Below, piece by piece: positions 23,398 to 31,399 of a stretch of DNA of 44,500 bases; positions within the stretch are counted from its first letter, which is position 1; each line of letters starts with the position of its first letter. Below the pieces are notes generated by a model. The model had not been told where the DNA came from. It saw nothing but the letters and a program-made list of their open reading frames with translations, and did not search any database. This DNA comes from Vitreoscilla sp. (GTDB lineage Bacteria; Pseudomonadota; Gammaproteobacteria; Burkholderiales; Burkholderiaceae_C), in assembly GCA_018780145.1 (NCBI GenBank), contig JADMKA010000030.1, positions 1 to 44,500 on the forward strand, in the 5' to 3' direction. The position numbers and the translations under genes are program-made.

Positions 23398-26262
23398 TCA
23401 CCAACCGCCGTGCAGCGCGAACGCGGCCCAGTAGGCGGGGTGGGGGTGGGTCAGGCGGGTCTGTTGCTGTGCCACCTGCAGCGCCTCGGCCGGGCTCTGC
23501 CCGGCGCGCAAGGCGCTGTAGAAGGCGGCCATGAAGGTGGCGGTCACCGCGTCGTCCACGGGCCAGAGGCTGGCCACCACGCGCGCGGCACCCGCCACCA
23601 GGAAAGCACGCACCAGGCCGAACGCCTCGTCGCCCTGGCCCGTGTCCGCCAGGCCGGTCTCGCAGGCGCTGAGCACCACCATCGCGGGCTTCAGCCGCAG
23701 CCCCTCGACCTGCTCGACTGTCAACGCCGCGTCGGCCAGGTGCAGGGCCGAGAACATCGGGTTGTCGGCGCGGAACAGCGCGTGGCAGGCGAGGTGGATC
23801 AGGTCCGCCTGCGGGGCCAGCGCCACCAGCCGGGACAGGCTGGCCTGCTCGCCGACACAGGCCTGCCCTTCGCTGAACAGGCCGGCCACACGGCGAGCCT
23901 CGTCGGCCGCATGGGGCAGGCGGCTCGATTCGCCGAGTGCCAGCACGCGGTGCGGCACGACCGGCGCTTGCATCAGGCCCTGCAGCGCCATGCGGGCGCT
24001 CGCCGCCACCGCCAGCGCATGACGCTCGCCCAAGGCGAACCGGCCATCGTGCAGCGCGGCGAAGGGCAGGCCGCCGAGTTGCGCATGCGGCACGACCATC
24101 ACCCGCCGGGCCGACGCCAGGGCACCCGCCAAGGGCGCCCAGACCAGCTCGTGCAGTTGCCGCAGGCGCTGCCCGGCCCGGCGCGCCAGGGTGTCCAGGT
24201 GCTGGCGAACCGGGGCCGCGCCGTGGCGCAGGGTCTCGATCTGGAAGTGCATCGAGCGCAGGGCGTCCAGCACCTCCGGCCAGGAGGCGATGCTCCGGTG
24301 CACCTGCACCCCGCGTGCCGTCACCACACAGGCGAACAACTCGTCGTCGAGCACGCCGTATTCGACCAGGGCCTCGGCATCACCGAGCCGGCCGGCCAAG
24401 GCCGCCACCGAGAAGCCTCCTTCCGCGGCAGCGGGCTGCTGCCCACCGGGCGCGGCCAGCCGCTGGCGGCGGGCCTCCTCGAGCAACGCGTCCTCGACCT
24501 GCCGCTGCTCCAGCAGCATCTGCGCCGAGACCTGCGGCGGTTCGTCCAGGCGCTGGGTGCGCCGGTAGAGCCAGTGCAGCCGTGCCCGCAGCGTGGCGAC
24601 CACGCTCGCCTCAGAACCGGCCGGGGCGGCAGCGGCGTGGTCCCCCAGGCTGCGCGCGCGGACCTGGTCCAGGCGCTCCAGCACGCGCGCCGCCTGGCCG
24701 GGGGTGGCTTGCAGGGCGTGGTCCTGCAGGGCCAGGCGCAGCAGCTCGCGGTAGGGCTGCAGGTGGTCGCTCAGGAACGCGCTGCGCAGGTCATCGCCCG
24801 GGAGGATCCGGCGCTGCGTCTCCAGCAGCTCGATGGCCGACTCGAACTTTTGCGTGGCACGCTGCGGGTCCCCGTGTTCCACCGCCACCAGCCCCTGGCC
24901 GTTCAGGCAGCGAACCTGCACCGTGAGCAGCTGGCGTTCGCGGGCCTGTTCGAGCGTGCTGTCGAACAGCCGGCCGGCCTCCTCCGGCAGGCGCAGGCTC
25001 AGCAGGCTGTGCGCCCGCACGACGTTGGCCCGCGCCAGGCCATCCGGCATGTCGGCGGCCCGGAAGGCCTCCGCCGCCCCGGCCGCCAGCGCGTGGGCCG
25101 ACGCCGCGTCGCCGTCGGCCAGCATGAACTCGGCGCGGGCCAGCTTGACAGCCGCCTCTCCGACGCCGTTGCACTGCTCGCCGAACAACTGCATGGCCTG
25201 CGACAGGCAGGCGTCGGCGCGGGGCCCGTCGCCCTGCCGGGCCAGGATGCGGCCGGTCTGGGCCAGCGCCCAGGCCTGTTCGGAGCGCATGTCGAGCGCC
25301 TCGAACTTGCCCTGCGCCTGCTGCAGCAACGCCAGCGCCTCGGGCAGCAGGTGCAGCTCGAGGTAGGCGTCGGCGAGCTGCTTCTCGGCGATGGCCAGGT
25401 TCTGCGGCATCGCCAGCTGCTCGTAGCGCCGGCGCGAGGATTCGAAACCGGCCAGGGCCTCGCGGTAGTGGCCGCGGGCCAGGTCCAGCAGGGCCACCGA
25501 TTCGTCCAGCAACGCCTGGGGCACTTCCAGGCCATGCTGGCCGGCCCGCATGCGGGCCCGGGCGTAGATGCGCAAGGCCTCCGCGAAATCGCCGGTGGCC
25601 GTCAAGGCGTCGGCCAGGCCGATGTCGGCCATCACCGAATGCTCATGGTCGCGCACCCGCGCAAACAGCACGGTGGCCTCGCGGTAGTGGCGCACGGCCT
25701 CGGCATAGGCATCCCGCCGCATGTTCAGGTTGCCCAGGTTCAGGCTGACGCGGCCGGCGGCCTGCCGGTCACCCTGGGCCACCAGCTCGCGCTGCACCCG
25801 CTCGGCGCAGGCGGCCGCGTCGGCGTGCCGGCCCTGCATGCTGAGCGCGATGATCTTGGGCACCTGGGCTTGTGCGGCGTGGCGGTCCAGGCCCAGCTGT
25901 CGGAAGGCGGCTTCGGCAGCATCCAGGCTTCGCAGGGCTTCGGCCATCTGGCCGCGGGTGACCAGGGCCGCGCCTTCCGTCCACAGCGTGACGGCCAGGA
26001 TCTCCCGGCCCGCCGCCGAGGCATCGTCGTGCGCCCCGGGGCAGAGGCGGCGCAAGGCCGCCGCGGCCGCCACCGCCTGCTGCGGCTCGGTGTTGAGCGC
26101 CGCGTAGCAGAGATCCTTCAGCGCCCAGGCCACGGCCAGGCGGTCGGCCTCGCTGGAGGGCAAGGGCAGGGGCAACGGTTGCAGGCTGCCGGACGTGACC
26201 AGCCGCTGCGCCCAGTCGGCGGGTGCAGCCTCGCGCAGGGGCAAGGGGGCCGTGTCCGTCAC
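23398..26262 (-). CDS. TPR-CHAT caspase-like protease
   Basis: A 954-residue cytoplasmic protein (no signal, no membrane helix). About residues 60-520 are helical TPR-type repeats (AALRRLCPGA, LGLDRHAAQAQVPKIIALSMQGRHADAAA and similar, typical A-x(7)-Y/F and G patterns). The C-terminal 300 residues form a CHAT domain with the clan CD catalytic dyad H827 (LIHLACHALF) and C867 (VVLSACETG), followed by GDEAFGLVRAFLVAGAARVVASLWPVDD, the standard CHAT signature. CHAT proteases cleave specific protein partners after activation, as in separase relatives, bacterial gasdermin activators and Craspase. The start is GTG at 26262 with AGGTG just upstream. It lies 12 bases after the 186-residue gene, in one operon with an ECF sigma factor. 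Confidence 0.9.
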   Translation of the reverse strand: MTDTAPLPLREAAPADWAQRLVTSGSLQPLPLPLPSSEADRLAVAWALKDLCYAALNTEPQQAVAAAAALRRLCPGAHDDASAAGREILAVTLWTEGAALVTRGQMAEALRSLDAAEAAFRQLGLDRHAAQAQVPKIIALSMQGRHADAAACAERVQRELVAQGDRQAAGRVSLNLGNLNMRRDAYAEAVRHYREATVLFARVRDHEHSVMADIGLADALTATGDFAEALRIYARARMRAGQHGLEVPQALLDESVALLDLARGHYREALAGFESSRRRYEQLAMPQNLAIAEKQLADAYLELHLLPEALALLQQAQGKFEALDMRSEQAWALAQTGRILARQGDGPRADACLSQAMQLFGEQCNGVGEAAVKLARAEFMLADGDAASAHALAAGAAEAFRAADMPDGLARANVVRAHSLLSLRLPEEAGRLFDSTLEQARERQLLTVQVRCLNGQGLVAVEHGDPQRATQKFESAIELLETQRRILPGDDLRSAFLSDHLQPYRELLRLALQDHALQATPGQAARVLERLDQVRARSLGDHAAAAPAGSEASVVATLRARLHWLYRRTQRLDEPPQVSAQMLLEQRQVEDALLEEARRQRLAAPGGQQPAAAEGGFSVAALAGRLGDAEALVEYGVLDDELFACVVTARGVQVHRSIASWPEVLDALRSMHFQIETLRHGAAPVRQHLDTLARRAGQRLRQLHELVWAPLAGALASARRVMVVPHAQLGGLPFAALHDGRFALGERHALAVAASARMALQGLMQAPVVPHRVLALGESSRLPHAADEARRVAGLFSEGQACVGEQASLSRLVALAPQADLIHLACHALFRADNPMFSALHLADAALTVEQVEGLRLKPAMVVLSACETGLADTGQGDEAFGLVRAFLVAGAARVVASLWPVDDAVTATFMAAFYSALRAGQSPAEALQVAQQQTRLTHPHPAYWAAFALHGGW

Positions 26263-26274
26263 CGCATCACCTGT

Positions 26275-26835
26275 TCAGGGTGTCCGTGAACCCACGTCGA
26301 TGGGCGGCAGCACGATGACGTCGCCGCCCAGGCGCAGGGTCACCACGTAGCAACCGCTGTCGACCCCGGGGATGCGGAACTCGCCCATCGCATCCAGCCG
26401 CGCCAGGTGCAGCGGCACGCTGCCGGCGCTGCGGGCGTCGACCAGCTCGACCACGCCGGTCTCGTCCGGGCCCAGGATCTGGCCGGTCAGCGCGAAGCGC
26501 TGCGCGTCCTGCCCGATCCGCAGGTCGATGTCGCGGCCCTGGCTGCTGTAGAGCAGGTGGCGCGCGTCGGCGGTGGCCGAGCGCATGCCCATGGCCAGCG
26601 GCGCCGTGCCCCAGCTGTCGAAAGTGAGCACGGCCTTCAGCTGGCGCACCAGCGCATCGGCGGCGGCCCGCCACGGGGCGCGCGGTGCCGCAGCGGCCGG
26701 CACGGCCACCCGGGCGGGTGCCGGAAAGGCCCGCAGGGCGTTCTGGATGAGCAGGGCCGGGGCGTCCGGCAAGGCCACGGCCAGTCGCAGCAGATCTGCA
26801 AACTCGTCGTCGGTGAGGTCCTGGATCGGCTTCAT
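26275..26835 (-). CDS. Protein of unknown function between sigma factor and CHAT protease
   Basis: A 186-residue soluble protein, no signal or membrane helix. Residues 1-30 (MKPIQDLTDDEFADLLRLAV..) form a short acidic helical region that could bind a partner, and about 45-75 is an Ala/Pro/Arg linker. From about 65 the motif AVLTFDSWGT, then RHLLYSSQGRDIDLRIG and FALTGQILGPDE leads to a beta-sandwich-like C-terminal half ending FRIPGVDSGCYVVTLRLGGDVIVLPPIDVG. This layout resembles soluble C-terminal domains seen in putative anti-sigma or sigma-linked proteins (from memory of the LLYRAG...VDLRIE type; not verified). It is a candidate sigma partner and CHAT substrate (inference only). Confidence 0.7.
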   Translation of the reverse strand: MKPIQDLTDDEFADLLRLAVALPDAPALLIQNALRAFPAPARVAVPAAAAPRAPWRAAADALVRQLKAVLTFDSWGTAPLAMGMRSATADARHLLYSSQGRDIDLRIGQDAQRFALTGQILGPDETGVVELVDARSAGSVPLHLARLDAMGEFRIPGVDSGCYVVTLRLGGDVIVLPPIDVGSRTP

Positions 26836-26908
26836 GGGTGGCCTGCAAGGTTGGCGTCTGATGCACGACAGAGCACCGACGTGACATTCAAATACATCGG
26901 CTCGGCCT

Positions 26909-27610
26909 TCAGACGGCAGGTTGCGTGACCAGGCCGCGCAGCTTGCCCAGGCAGCGCGCCCGGGTGGGCCCGATGCTGCCGGTGGGCGTGCCCAGGCGCT
27001 GGGAAATCTCGTCGTAGCCGGGCTGCAGGTCGTCGTCGCTGAACAGCAGCTTCAGCAGCGCCTGGCAACGCGCGTCCAGCTGCTCCAGCGCGCGCCGCAC
27101 CTGCTCGGCCTGTTGCAGCGCGGCCAGGCTCTCGTCGGGCTGGGCAGCGTCGTCGGCCAGGTCCCAGGCGGCGGCGCCCTCGTGCCCGTCGTCGTCGTCC
27201 AGTGTCATCGACACATAGCGGTGGCTGCGGGTGCGCTGCAGCAAGGCCTCGCGCTTGGCGGTGGTGACGATCCAGGCCTGCAGGCGCGACGGATCGGCGA
27301 TCCGCGGCAGGTGCGTCACGAGGCGGCTGAACACCGCCTGGAAGACATCGGCGGCGGTGTGATCGTCATGGCCGATGCGGCGGACGATGGCATAGACCAG
27401 CCGCTGGTAGCGCTTGACCAGGGCCTCCCAGGCCTTGGCGTCGCCCTGGCGGCAGCGGGCCACCAGCACGGCGTCGCTGTCCTCCACTCGCCATGCGGGC
27501 CTGCTGCCGGCCGCGGCGTGGTCGCCGTCGTCGTGCTCGCATCCGCAAGAGGGCAAGGGGGCGGGCGCTGGCACGGCCGCCCGGGTGGCCAGGGTGGGTT
27601 CGCTGATCAT
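26909..27610 (-). CDS. ECF-type RNA polymerase sigma factor
   Basis: A 233-residue sigma-70 family protein with only regions 2 and 4. Region 2 spans about 44-125 (SDAVLVARCRQGDAKAWEALVKRYQRLVYAIVRRI, then HTAADVFQAVFSRLV and LQAWIVTTAKREAL); region 4 is the C-terminal 60 residues (ALEQLDARCQALLKLL...YDEISQRLGTPTGSIGPTRARCLGKLRGL), a clear helix-turn-helix. An N-terminal extension of about 40 residues has a Cys/His group (C22, C24, H26, H31) not usual in ECF factors. ATG at 27610 is chosen; ATG at 27646 adds 12 residues. It is the first gene of an operon with the 186-residue protein, the CHAT protease and the subtilase, and diverges from the second small secreted protein across a dyad operator. 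No membrane anti-sigma gene is adjacent. Confidence 0.88.
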   Translation of the reverse strand: MISEPTLATRAAVPAPAPLPSCGCEHDDGDHAAAGSRPAWRVEDSDAVLVARCRQGDAKAWEALVKRYQRLVYAIVRRIGHDDHTAADVFQAVFSRLVTHLPRIADPSRLQAWIVTTAKREALLQRTRSHRYVSMTLDDDDGHEGAAAWDLADDAAQPDESLAALQQAEQVRRALEQLDARCQALLKLLFSDDDLQPGYDEISQRLGTPTGSIGPTRARCLGKLRGLVTQPAV

Positions 27611-27701
27611 GCTGTCTACACCGCACGCGCCGTGCCAGGCCACCATGCCAGCGCCAACCCGCTCTTGCCCGGGTGCGGCCGAGAGGTAGGGCTGCCTGCC
27701 C

Positions 27702-27736
27702 TGGGGGAAATCACCCGGGGTGCGAGATATCCCCCA
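27702..27736. promoter_or_regulatory. Dyad operator between the sigma operon and the second small secreted protein
   Basis: The half-site TGGGGGAAATCACCCG (27702-27717) matches 15 of 16 bases of the site at 21341-21356. It faces an inverted copy ending ATATCCCCCA (27727-27736), so the outer arms TGGGGGAWAT are nearly perfect. It stands 91 bases from the sigma start and 151 bases from the secreted-protein start, in a divergent intergenic region, and could control either or both. Confidence 0.6.
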
Positions 27737-27887
27737 CCGGCCCACTCCCACAAGATTTTTTGGAGATGGCTGTATTTCCGGCGGATCTGGCTGTTCTGTC
27801 CGAGGGCCTGACACGGACTTCTCCTCCTCGATTGCCCACCCTCACCGCGTCAGCTTCCTCTCCAACCAACATCCGCAGGAAACCATC

Positions 27888-28268
27888 ATGAACATGACCA
27901 AGTCTTTCGCCACCGCCGTCGCCCTCGTCGCCCTGTCCACCCTGAGCGTGTCGGCCATGGCCGCCTCGGTCCGCGTGAAGTGCGAGACCCGTTCGGACCG
28001 CTCGAAGGCGTCGGTCGACGGCAGCAACCTGTCGTCGGGCATGTACACCGCCGTGCTGACCTCCGGCGCCAACAGCGCCACCAGCCCGGCCGCCCAGACC
28101 GTCGGCGACGAAGTCGAGTTCGACTTCGACAGCAACCGCCGGGACATCCGCCAAGGCGCGACGCCCATCGCCAAGAACTTCATCGTCGGCAACTCGGTCA
28201 CCGGCTCGATCGTCGACGCCGGCGGCAACGTGGTCGCCACCAAGACCGCCAGCTGCCGCGCCCGCTGA
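27888..28268 (+). CDS. Small secreted protein, copy 2 of a paralogous pair
   Basis: A 126-residue exported protein with a signal peptide (MNMTKSFATAVALVALSTLSVSAMA). GCAGGAAA precedes the ATG; ATG at 27894 is a possible second start. The mature domain is colinear with that of 21565-21951, sharing VKCETR, DG, Y.AVLTSG, FDFDSN..DIRQGATPIA.NFIVG and CRA. The two cysteines are conserved. It diverges from the sigma/CHAT operon and ends at a strong terminator. The function is unknown. Two diverged copies flanking the operon suggest a role tied to it, for example as an envelope target or a reporter of stress, but nothing in the sequence proves that. Confidence 0.8.
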   Translation: MNMTKSFATAVALVALSTLSVSAMAASVRVKCETRSDRSKASVDGSNLSSGMYTAVLTSGANSATSPAAQTVGDEVEFDFDSNRRDIRQGATPIAKNFIVGNSVTGSIVDAGGNVVATKTASCRAR

Positions 28269-28290
28269 TCACCTGATCGGTTGACCTTTC

Positions 28291-28331
28291 AAGCCCTGGG
28301 GCAGCGGTGCCGCGCTGCCCTGGGGCTTTTT
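28291..28331 (+). terminator. Intrinsic terminator after the second small secreted protein
   Basis: A long stem (AAGCCCTGGGGCAGCG with CGCTGCCCTGGGGCTT, two G-U pairs at its middle) is followed by a TTTTT run at 28327-28331. It begins 22 bases after the stop codon. Confidence 0.9.
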
Positions 28332-28431
28332 CGTTGGGGGGTGGCGCAGGCGCCATCTGGGAGGCATGCGCACTTGGGCCGCAACGTTGCATTGGAAGTC
28401 GTGGAGATTGCAACCGAAAGAACCTCTGCGC

Positions 28432-28465
28432 TTGAACTACCGTGACATTGGCATAATCTGCCAAT
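28432..28465 (+). promoter_or_regulatory. parDE promoter with overlapping palindromic operator
   Basis: ATTGGCA-TAATC-TGCCAAT (28447-28465) is a perfect 7-base inverted repeat 43 bases before parD. A possible promoter, TTGAAC (28432-28437) and TAATCT (28454-28459) with 16-base spacing, has its -10 inside the palindrome, as expected for ParD autorepression. The region from 28330 to 28510 is clearly less GC-rich than the surroundings. Confidence 0.6.
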
Positions 28466-28508
28466 CGTGGCCGAGCGAGCCAGTTCACCCATTTTCGGAG
28501 CCGACAAC

Positions 28509-28799
28509 ATGCCTACACGCAACGTAGTTCTCAGCGACCATCAACAGGAGCTGGTAGAAGCCCTGGTGCAGTCCGGTCGCTACCAGAACGCCAGCGAGGT
28601 ACTGCGCGATGGACTGCGCCTTATCGAGGAGCGCGAGCGCATTGGGGAAGCCAAGCTCAAGGCCCTTAAGCAAGCGGCCCGCCAGGGCTGGGCGGATGTC
28701 TCTGCGGGGCGGTACACCGATGTTGCCGATGATCAGCTTGAGGACTTCGTTGGGCAGTTGGGTCGCCGTGCCGCAAAGCTGGCCAAGACGGCGAGCTGA
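28509..28799 (+). CDS. parD: Type II antitoxin, ParD family (ribbon-helix-helix)
   Basis: A 96-residue protein. The N-terminal RHH domain (TRNVVLSDHQQELVEALVQS, then GRYQNASEVLRDGLRLIEERE) matches ParD/CopG antitoxins, with the YxNASEVLRxGLRLIEE pattern being diagnostic. The C-terminal half (LKALKQAARQGWADVSAGRY...) is the toxin-wrapping region. ATG at 28509 is used; an in-frame ATG at 28467 lies within the operator side and adds unrelated residues. The stop overlaps parE by one base (TGATG). Confidence 0.9.
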   Translation: MPTRNVVLSDHQQELVEALVQSGRYQNASEVLRDGLRLIEERERIGEAKLKALKQAARQGWADVSAGRYTDVADDQLEDFVGQLGRRAAKLAKTAS

Positions 28800-29161
28800 T
28801 GTTTCGCTATCGCCTGTCGGACGCCGCCCAGGTAGATGTCATCGACATCCTTGCCTGGACGCACGAGCAATTCGGCGAGGCAGCGCGGCTGCGCTATGAG
28901 AACCTGATCGTCGCGGCGCTTCGCGACGTGGCGACACAGCCGGACCGGCCGGGCAGTATCGCGCGGCTTGAACTCGGCACGGGTGTTCGGTCGTGGCACC
29001 TGCAACTGAGCCGGCATCACGTGGGCCCAGGTGCGGCGGTCCGCCGGCCGCGCCACTTCCTTGTTTATCGCATTGAGCCCGCCCTGCTTGTGGTCGGCCG
29101 GGTACTGCACGACGCCATGGAATTGGCGCGGCACCTGGACCCAGACATGCCATGGCAATAG
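28799..29161 (+). CDS. parE: Type II toxin, RelE/ParE family
   Basis: A 120-residue protein with the ParE pattern: YRLSDAAQVDVIDILAWTHEQFGEAARLRYENLI, then LRDVATQPDRPGS, RSWHLQLSR and PRHFLVYRIEPALLVVGRVLHDAMELARHL. Conserved positions of the gyrase-directed ParE fold are present and nothing is truncated. It is coupled to parD by TGATG. As an addiction module, the pair probably stabilises this accessory stretch or is a passenger; its base composition is lower in GC than the genes on both sides. Confidence 0.9.
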   Translation: MFRYRLSDAAQVDVIDILAWTHEQFGEAARLRYENLIVAALRDVATQPDRPGSIARLELGTGVRSWHLQLSRHHVGPGAAVRRPRHFLVYRIEPALLVVGRVLHDAMELARHLDPDMPWQ

Positions 29162-29192
29162 CCGCTGGCGCGCCTTGGCGGATCTTTCGATC

Positions 29193-30581
29193 TCAACCCT
29201 CCGCCGACCAGAGCCTGTGCATTACCGCTTCGAAGCGCGCCAGCCGCTCGGCGGTGCCGTGCTGGTGGTGGTCACGCACGACCCAGTCGCCGGCCACCAT
29301 CACGTCGCGCCAGGGGCGGCCGGGGCTGGAGAACACGAGGGTGTCCAGCAGGCGGGCGGGTGGGATGCCGGCCAGGCTGGCGTCGGCCAGGTCCACCACC
29401 AGCAGGTCGGCGCGGGCGCCCGGGTGCAGGCCCCACAGCGTGTGGCCGGCGGCGCGGCCGCCGCCTTCGAGCGCGCTTTCCCACAGGCGCGCGGCGGTAG
29501 CTGGCTGGCCGAGTTCGGGCGCGGCGGATACGTTGCGGCACTTCAGGCTCAGGCGCTGGCCGTAGTCCATCCAGCGCAGCTCCTCGCGCCAGGCGCGGGT
29601 GACGTGGCTGTCCGAGCCGATGGCCAGCGGCACTCCGGCTTTCAGCCAGGCGGGCAGGTCGGTCAGGCCGTCGCCCAGGTTGGCCTCGGTGCTGGGGCAG
29701 ATCACCGCGGTGCTGCCCGAGTGCGCCACGGCCAGGATCTCGGCCCGGTTCACGTGGGTGGCATGCACCAGCTGCCAGCGCGCATCCAGCAGATCCTGCT
29801 GGGCCAGCCACTCCACCGGCCGCAAGCCGGTGTGGGCCAGGCAATCGCGCACCTCGGCGGGCTGCTCGGCCACGTGGATGTGGATGGGGCCGTCCAGGCC
29901 CTCGGCCAGTTGGCGCAGGCGGTGGATGGATTCGGGCCGTGCCGCGCGCAGCGAGTGGATGGCCACGCCGGCGTTCAGGCGTGCATGGCCCTGGGCCTGC
30001 ACCGCCTGCTGCACCGCCCAGACGCCGTCGGCATCGAGGTGGAAGCGTTGCTGGTCGGGCCGCAGCGCGGGCTGGGCGAAGCCGGCACGCTCGTAGAGCA
30101 CCGGCAACAGCGTCAGGCCGATGCCGGTGTCACTGGCCGCTTCCACCAGCGCCTGGCTCATGGCCAGCCGGTCGGCATAGGGCGTGCCATCGGGCTGGTG
30201 CTGCACGTAGTGGAACTCGCAGACCTGGGTGTAGCCGCCCCGCAGCAGCTCACCGTAGAGCTGGGCGGCGATGGCGCGCAGCATGTCCGGGTCCACCGCG
30301 TTGGCGACGCGGTACATGCGGTCGCGCCAGCTCCAGAAGTCATCATCAGCCGATTCGCGCCGCTCGGCCAGGCCGGCAAAGGCGCGCTGGAAGGCGTGGC
30401 CATGCGCATCCACCAGGCCGGGCAGCACCGGGCCGGCCAGGCGGGTGACGCCATCGGGCGCCGGGGTGTCCGGCTGCACCGCCAGCCAGCGGCCCTGCGC
30501 GCCGACCTGCAGCAGCACGGATTCACGCCAGCCGCCCGGCAGCCAGGCGCGCGGCGCCCAGAGGGTCTGTTCGGGGTTCAT
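29193..30581 (-). CDS. hutF: Formimidoylglutamate deiminase HutF
   Basis: A 462-residue amidohydrolase that converts N-formimidoyl-L-glutamate to N-formyl-L-glutamate and ammonia, the fourth step of the five-step histidine route. The metal site is visible: HGH in LVDAHGHAFQRAF, HIHVAEQ, HATHV and the Asp in IGSDSHVTRAW. The SSPGRPWRDVMVAGDWVV tail is typical. The start at 30581 overlaps hutG by ATGA; the longer frame beyond is a shadow. It is the last gene of hutCDIGF. Confidence 0.94.
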   Translation of the reverse strand: MNPEQTLWAPRAWLPGGWRESVLLQVGAQGRWLAVQPDTPAPDGVTRLAGPVLPGLVDAHGHAFQRAFAGLAERRESADDDFWSWRDRMYRVANAVDPDMLRAIAAQLYGELLRGGYTQVCEFHYVQHQPDGTPYADRLAMSQALVEAASDTGIGLTLLPVLYERAGFAQPALRPDQQRFHLDADGVWAVQQAVQAQGHARLNAGVAIHSLRAARPESIHRLRQLAEGLDGPIHIHVAEQPAEVRDCLAHTGLRPVEWLAQQDLLDARWQLVHATHVNRAEILAVAHSGSTAVICPSTEANLGDGLTDLPAWLKAGVPLAIGSDSHVTRAWREELRWMDYGQRLSLKCRNVSAAPELGQPATAARLWESALEGGGRAAGHTLWGLHPGARADLLVVDLADASLAGIPPARLLDTLVFSSPGRPWRDVMVAGDWVVRDHHQHGTAERLARFEAVMHRLWSAEG

Positions 30582-31399
30582 CGATCCGGCCTCCAGGCGA
30601 GCGCCACGCCGAGCAGGGCCCTCAGCACCGGCGCGAGTCGCTCGGCCCGTGCGGGGTCGATCTCGTAGGGCGCTGCCTCGGCCATGTAGGTGGACCAGCA
30701 CATCTCCAGTTGCACCGCGTGCACGCCCTGGCCCGGTTGGCCGTAGCAGCGGGTGATGTGGCCTCCCTTGAAGCGGCCGTCGACCACCTGGGTGAAGGCC
30801 GATTGGCCCTGCAGCACGGCCGACAGCGCAGTGCGCAGCGACCCCGCGCAACTCGCCCCCTCGGCCGTGCCCAGGTTGAGGTCCGGCAGCTTGCCCTCGA
30901 ACAGCCAGGGCAGTTCGGATTTGATGCTGTGGCCGTCGAACAGCACCGCGTGCCCGTGCTCGGCCTTCAGCCTGCCGAGCTCGCTGTTCAGCGCGTCGTG
31001 GTACGGCTGCCAGTAGGTCGTTCGCCGTTCGTCCACCTGCGCCGGCGTGGGCACGCAGCCCTCGCGGTACAGCGCCTCGCCGGTGAAGAAGCGCGTCGGG
31101 CACAGCTCGGTGTTGTTGGCGCCGGCGTACATCGGTGTGTTCTCGGGTGGCCGGTTCAGGTCGATCACGTAGCGCGAGTGCACGGGGATCAGCAGGCTGG
31201 CGCCCAGGCCCTGCGCGAAGGCGTAGAGCCGGTCGAGGTGCCAGTCGGTGTCTTCCACCGCCAGCGCGCGCTCGGTGTAGAGCGGCCGCAGCGCCTCGGG
31301 GATGTGCCGGCCTACGTGCGGCAGGCTCACCAGCAGCGGCCGCGTGCCGCGCAGCAGGCGGTGGGTGGGGGTGTCAATGATCGTGTGGTTCATGCTCAT
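30578..31399 (-). CDS. hutG: N-formylglutamate deformylase HutG
   Basis: A 273-residue N-formylglutamate amidohydrolase giving glutamate and formate, the final step. Landmarks are [51 protein letters not shown] and LEMCWSTYM. Together with HutF it defines the pathway that passes through N-formylglutamate rather than direct formamide release. The start at 31399 forms ATGA with hutI; an ATG at 31393 is also possible. Confidence 0.94.
   Translation of the reverse strand: MSMNHTIIDTPTHRLLRGTRPLLVSLPHVGRHIPEALRPLYTERALAVEDTDWHLDRLYAFAQGLGASLLIPVHSRYVIDLNRPPENTPMYAGANNTELCPTRFFTGEALYREGCVPTPAQVDERRTTYWQPYHDALNSELGRLKAEHGHAVLFDGHSIKSELPWLFEGKLPDLNLGTAEGASCAGSLRTALSAVLQGQSAFTQVVDGRFKGGHITRCYGQPGQGVHAVQLEMCWSTYMAEAAPYEIDPARAERLAPVLRALLGVALAWRPDR

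Noticed and set aside
23398-27610. Type III-E CRISPR (Craspase) locus
   Set aside because: The CHAT protease and sigma factor are present, but there is no gRAMP/Cas7-11 gene, no Cas1 and no repeat array anywhere in the window.
28330-29161. parDE stretch as a mobile element remnant
   Set aside because: Lower GC is visible, but I found no inverted-repeat ends, target duplication or transposase, so transfer is only a possibility.
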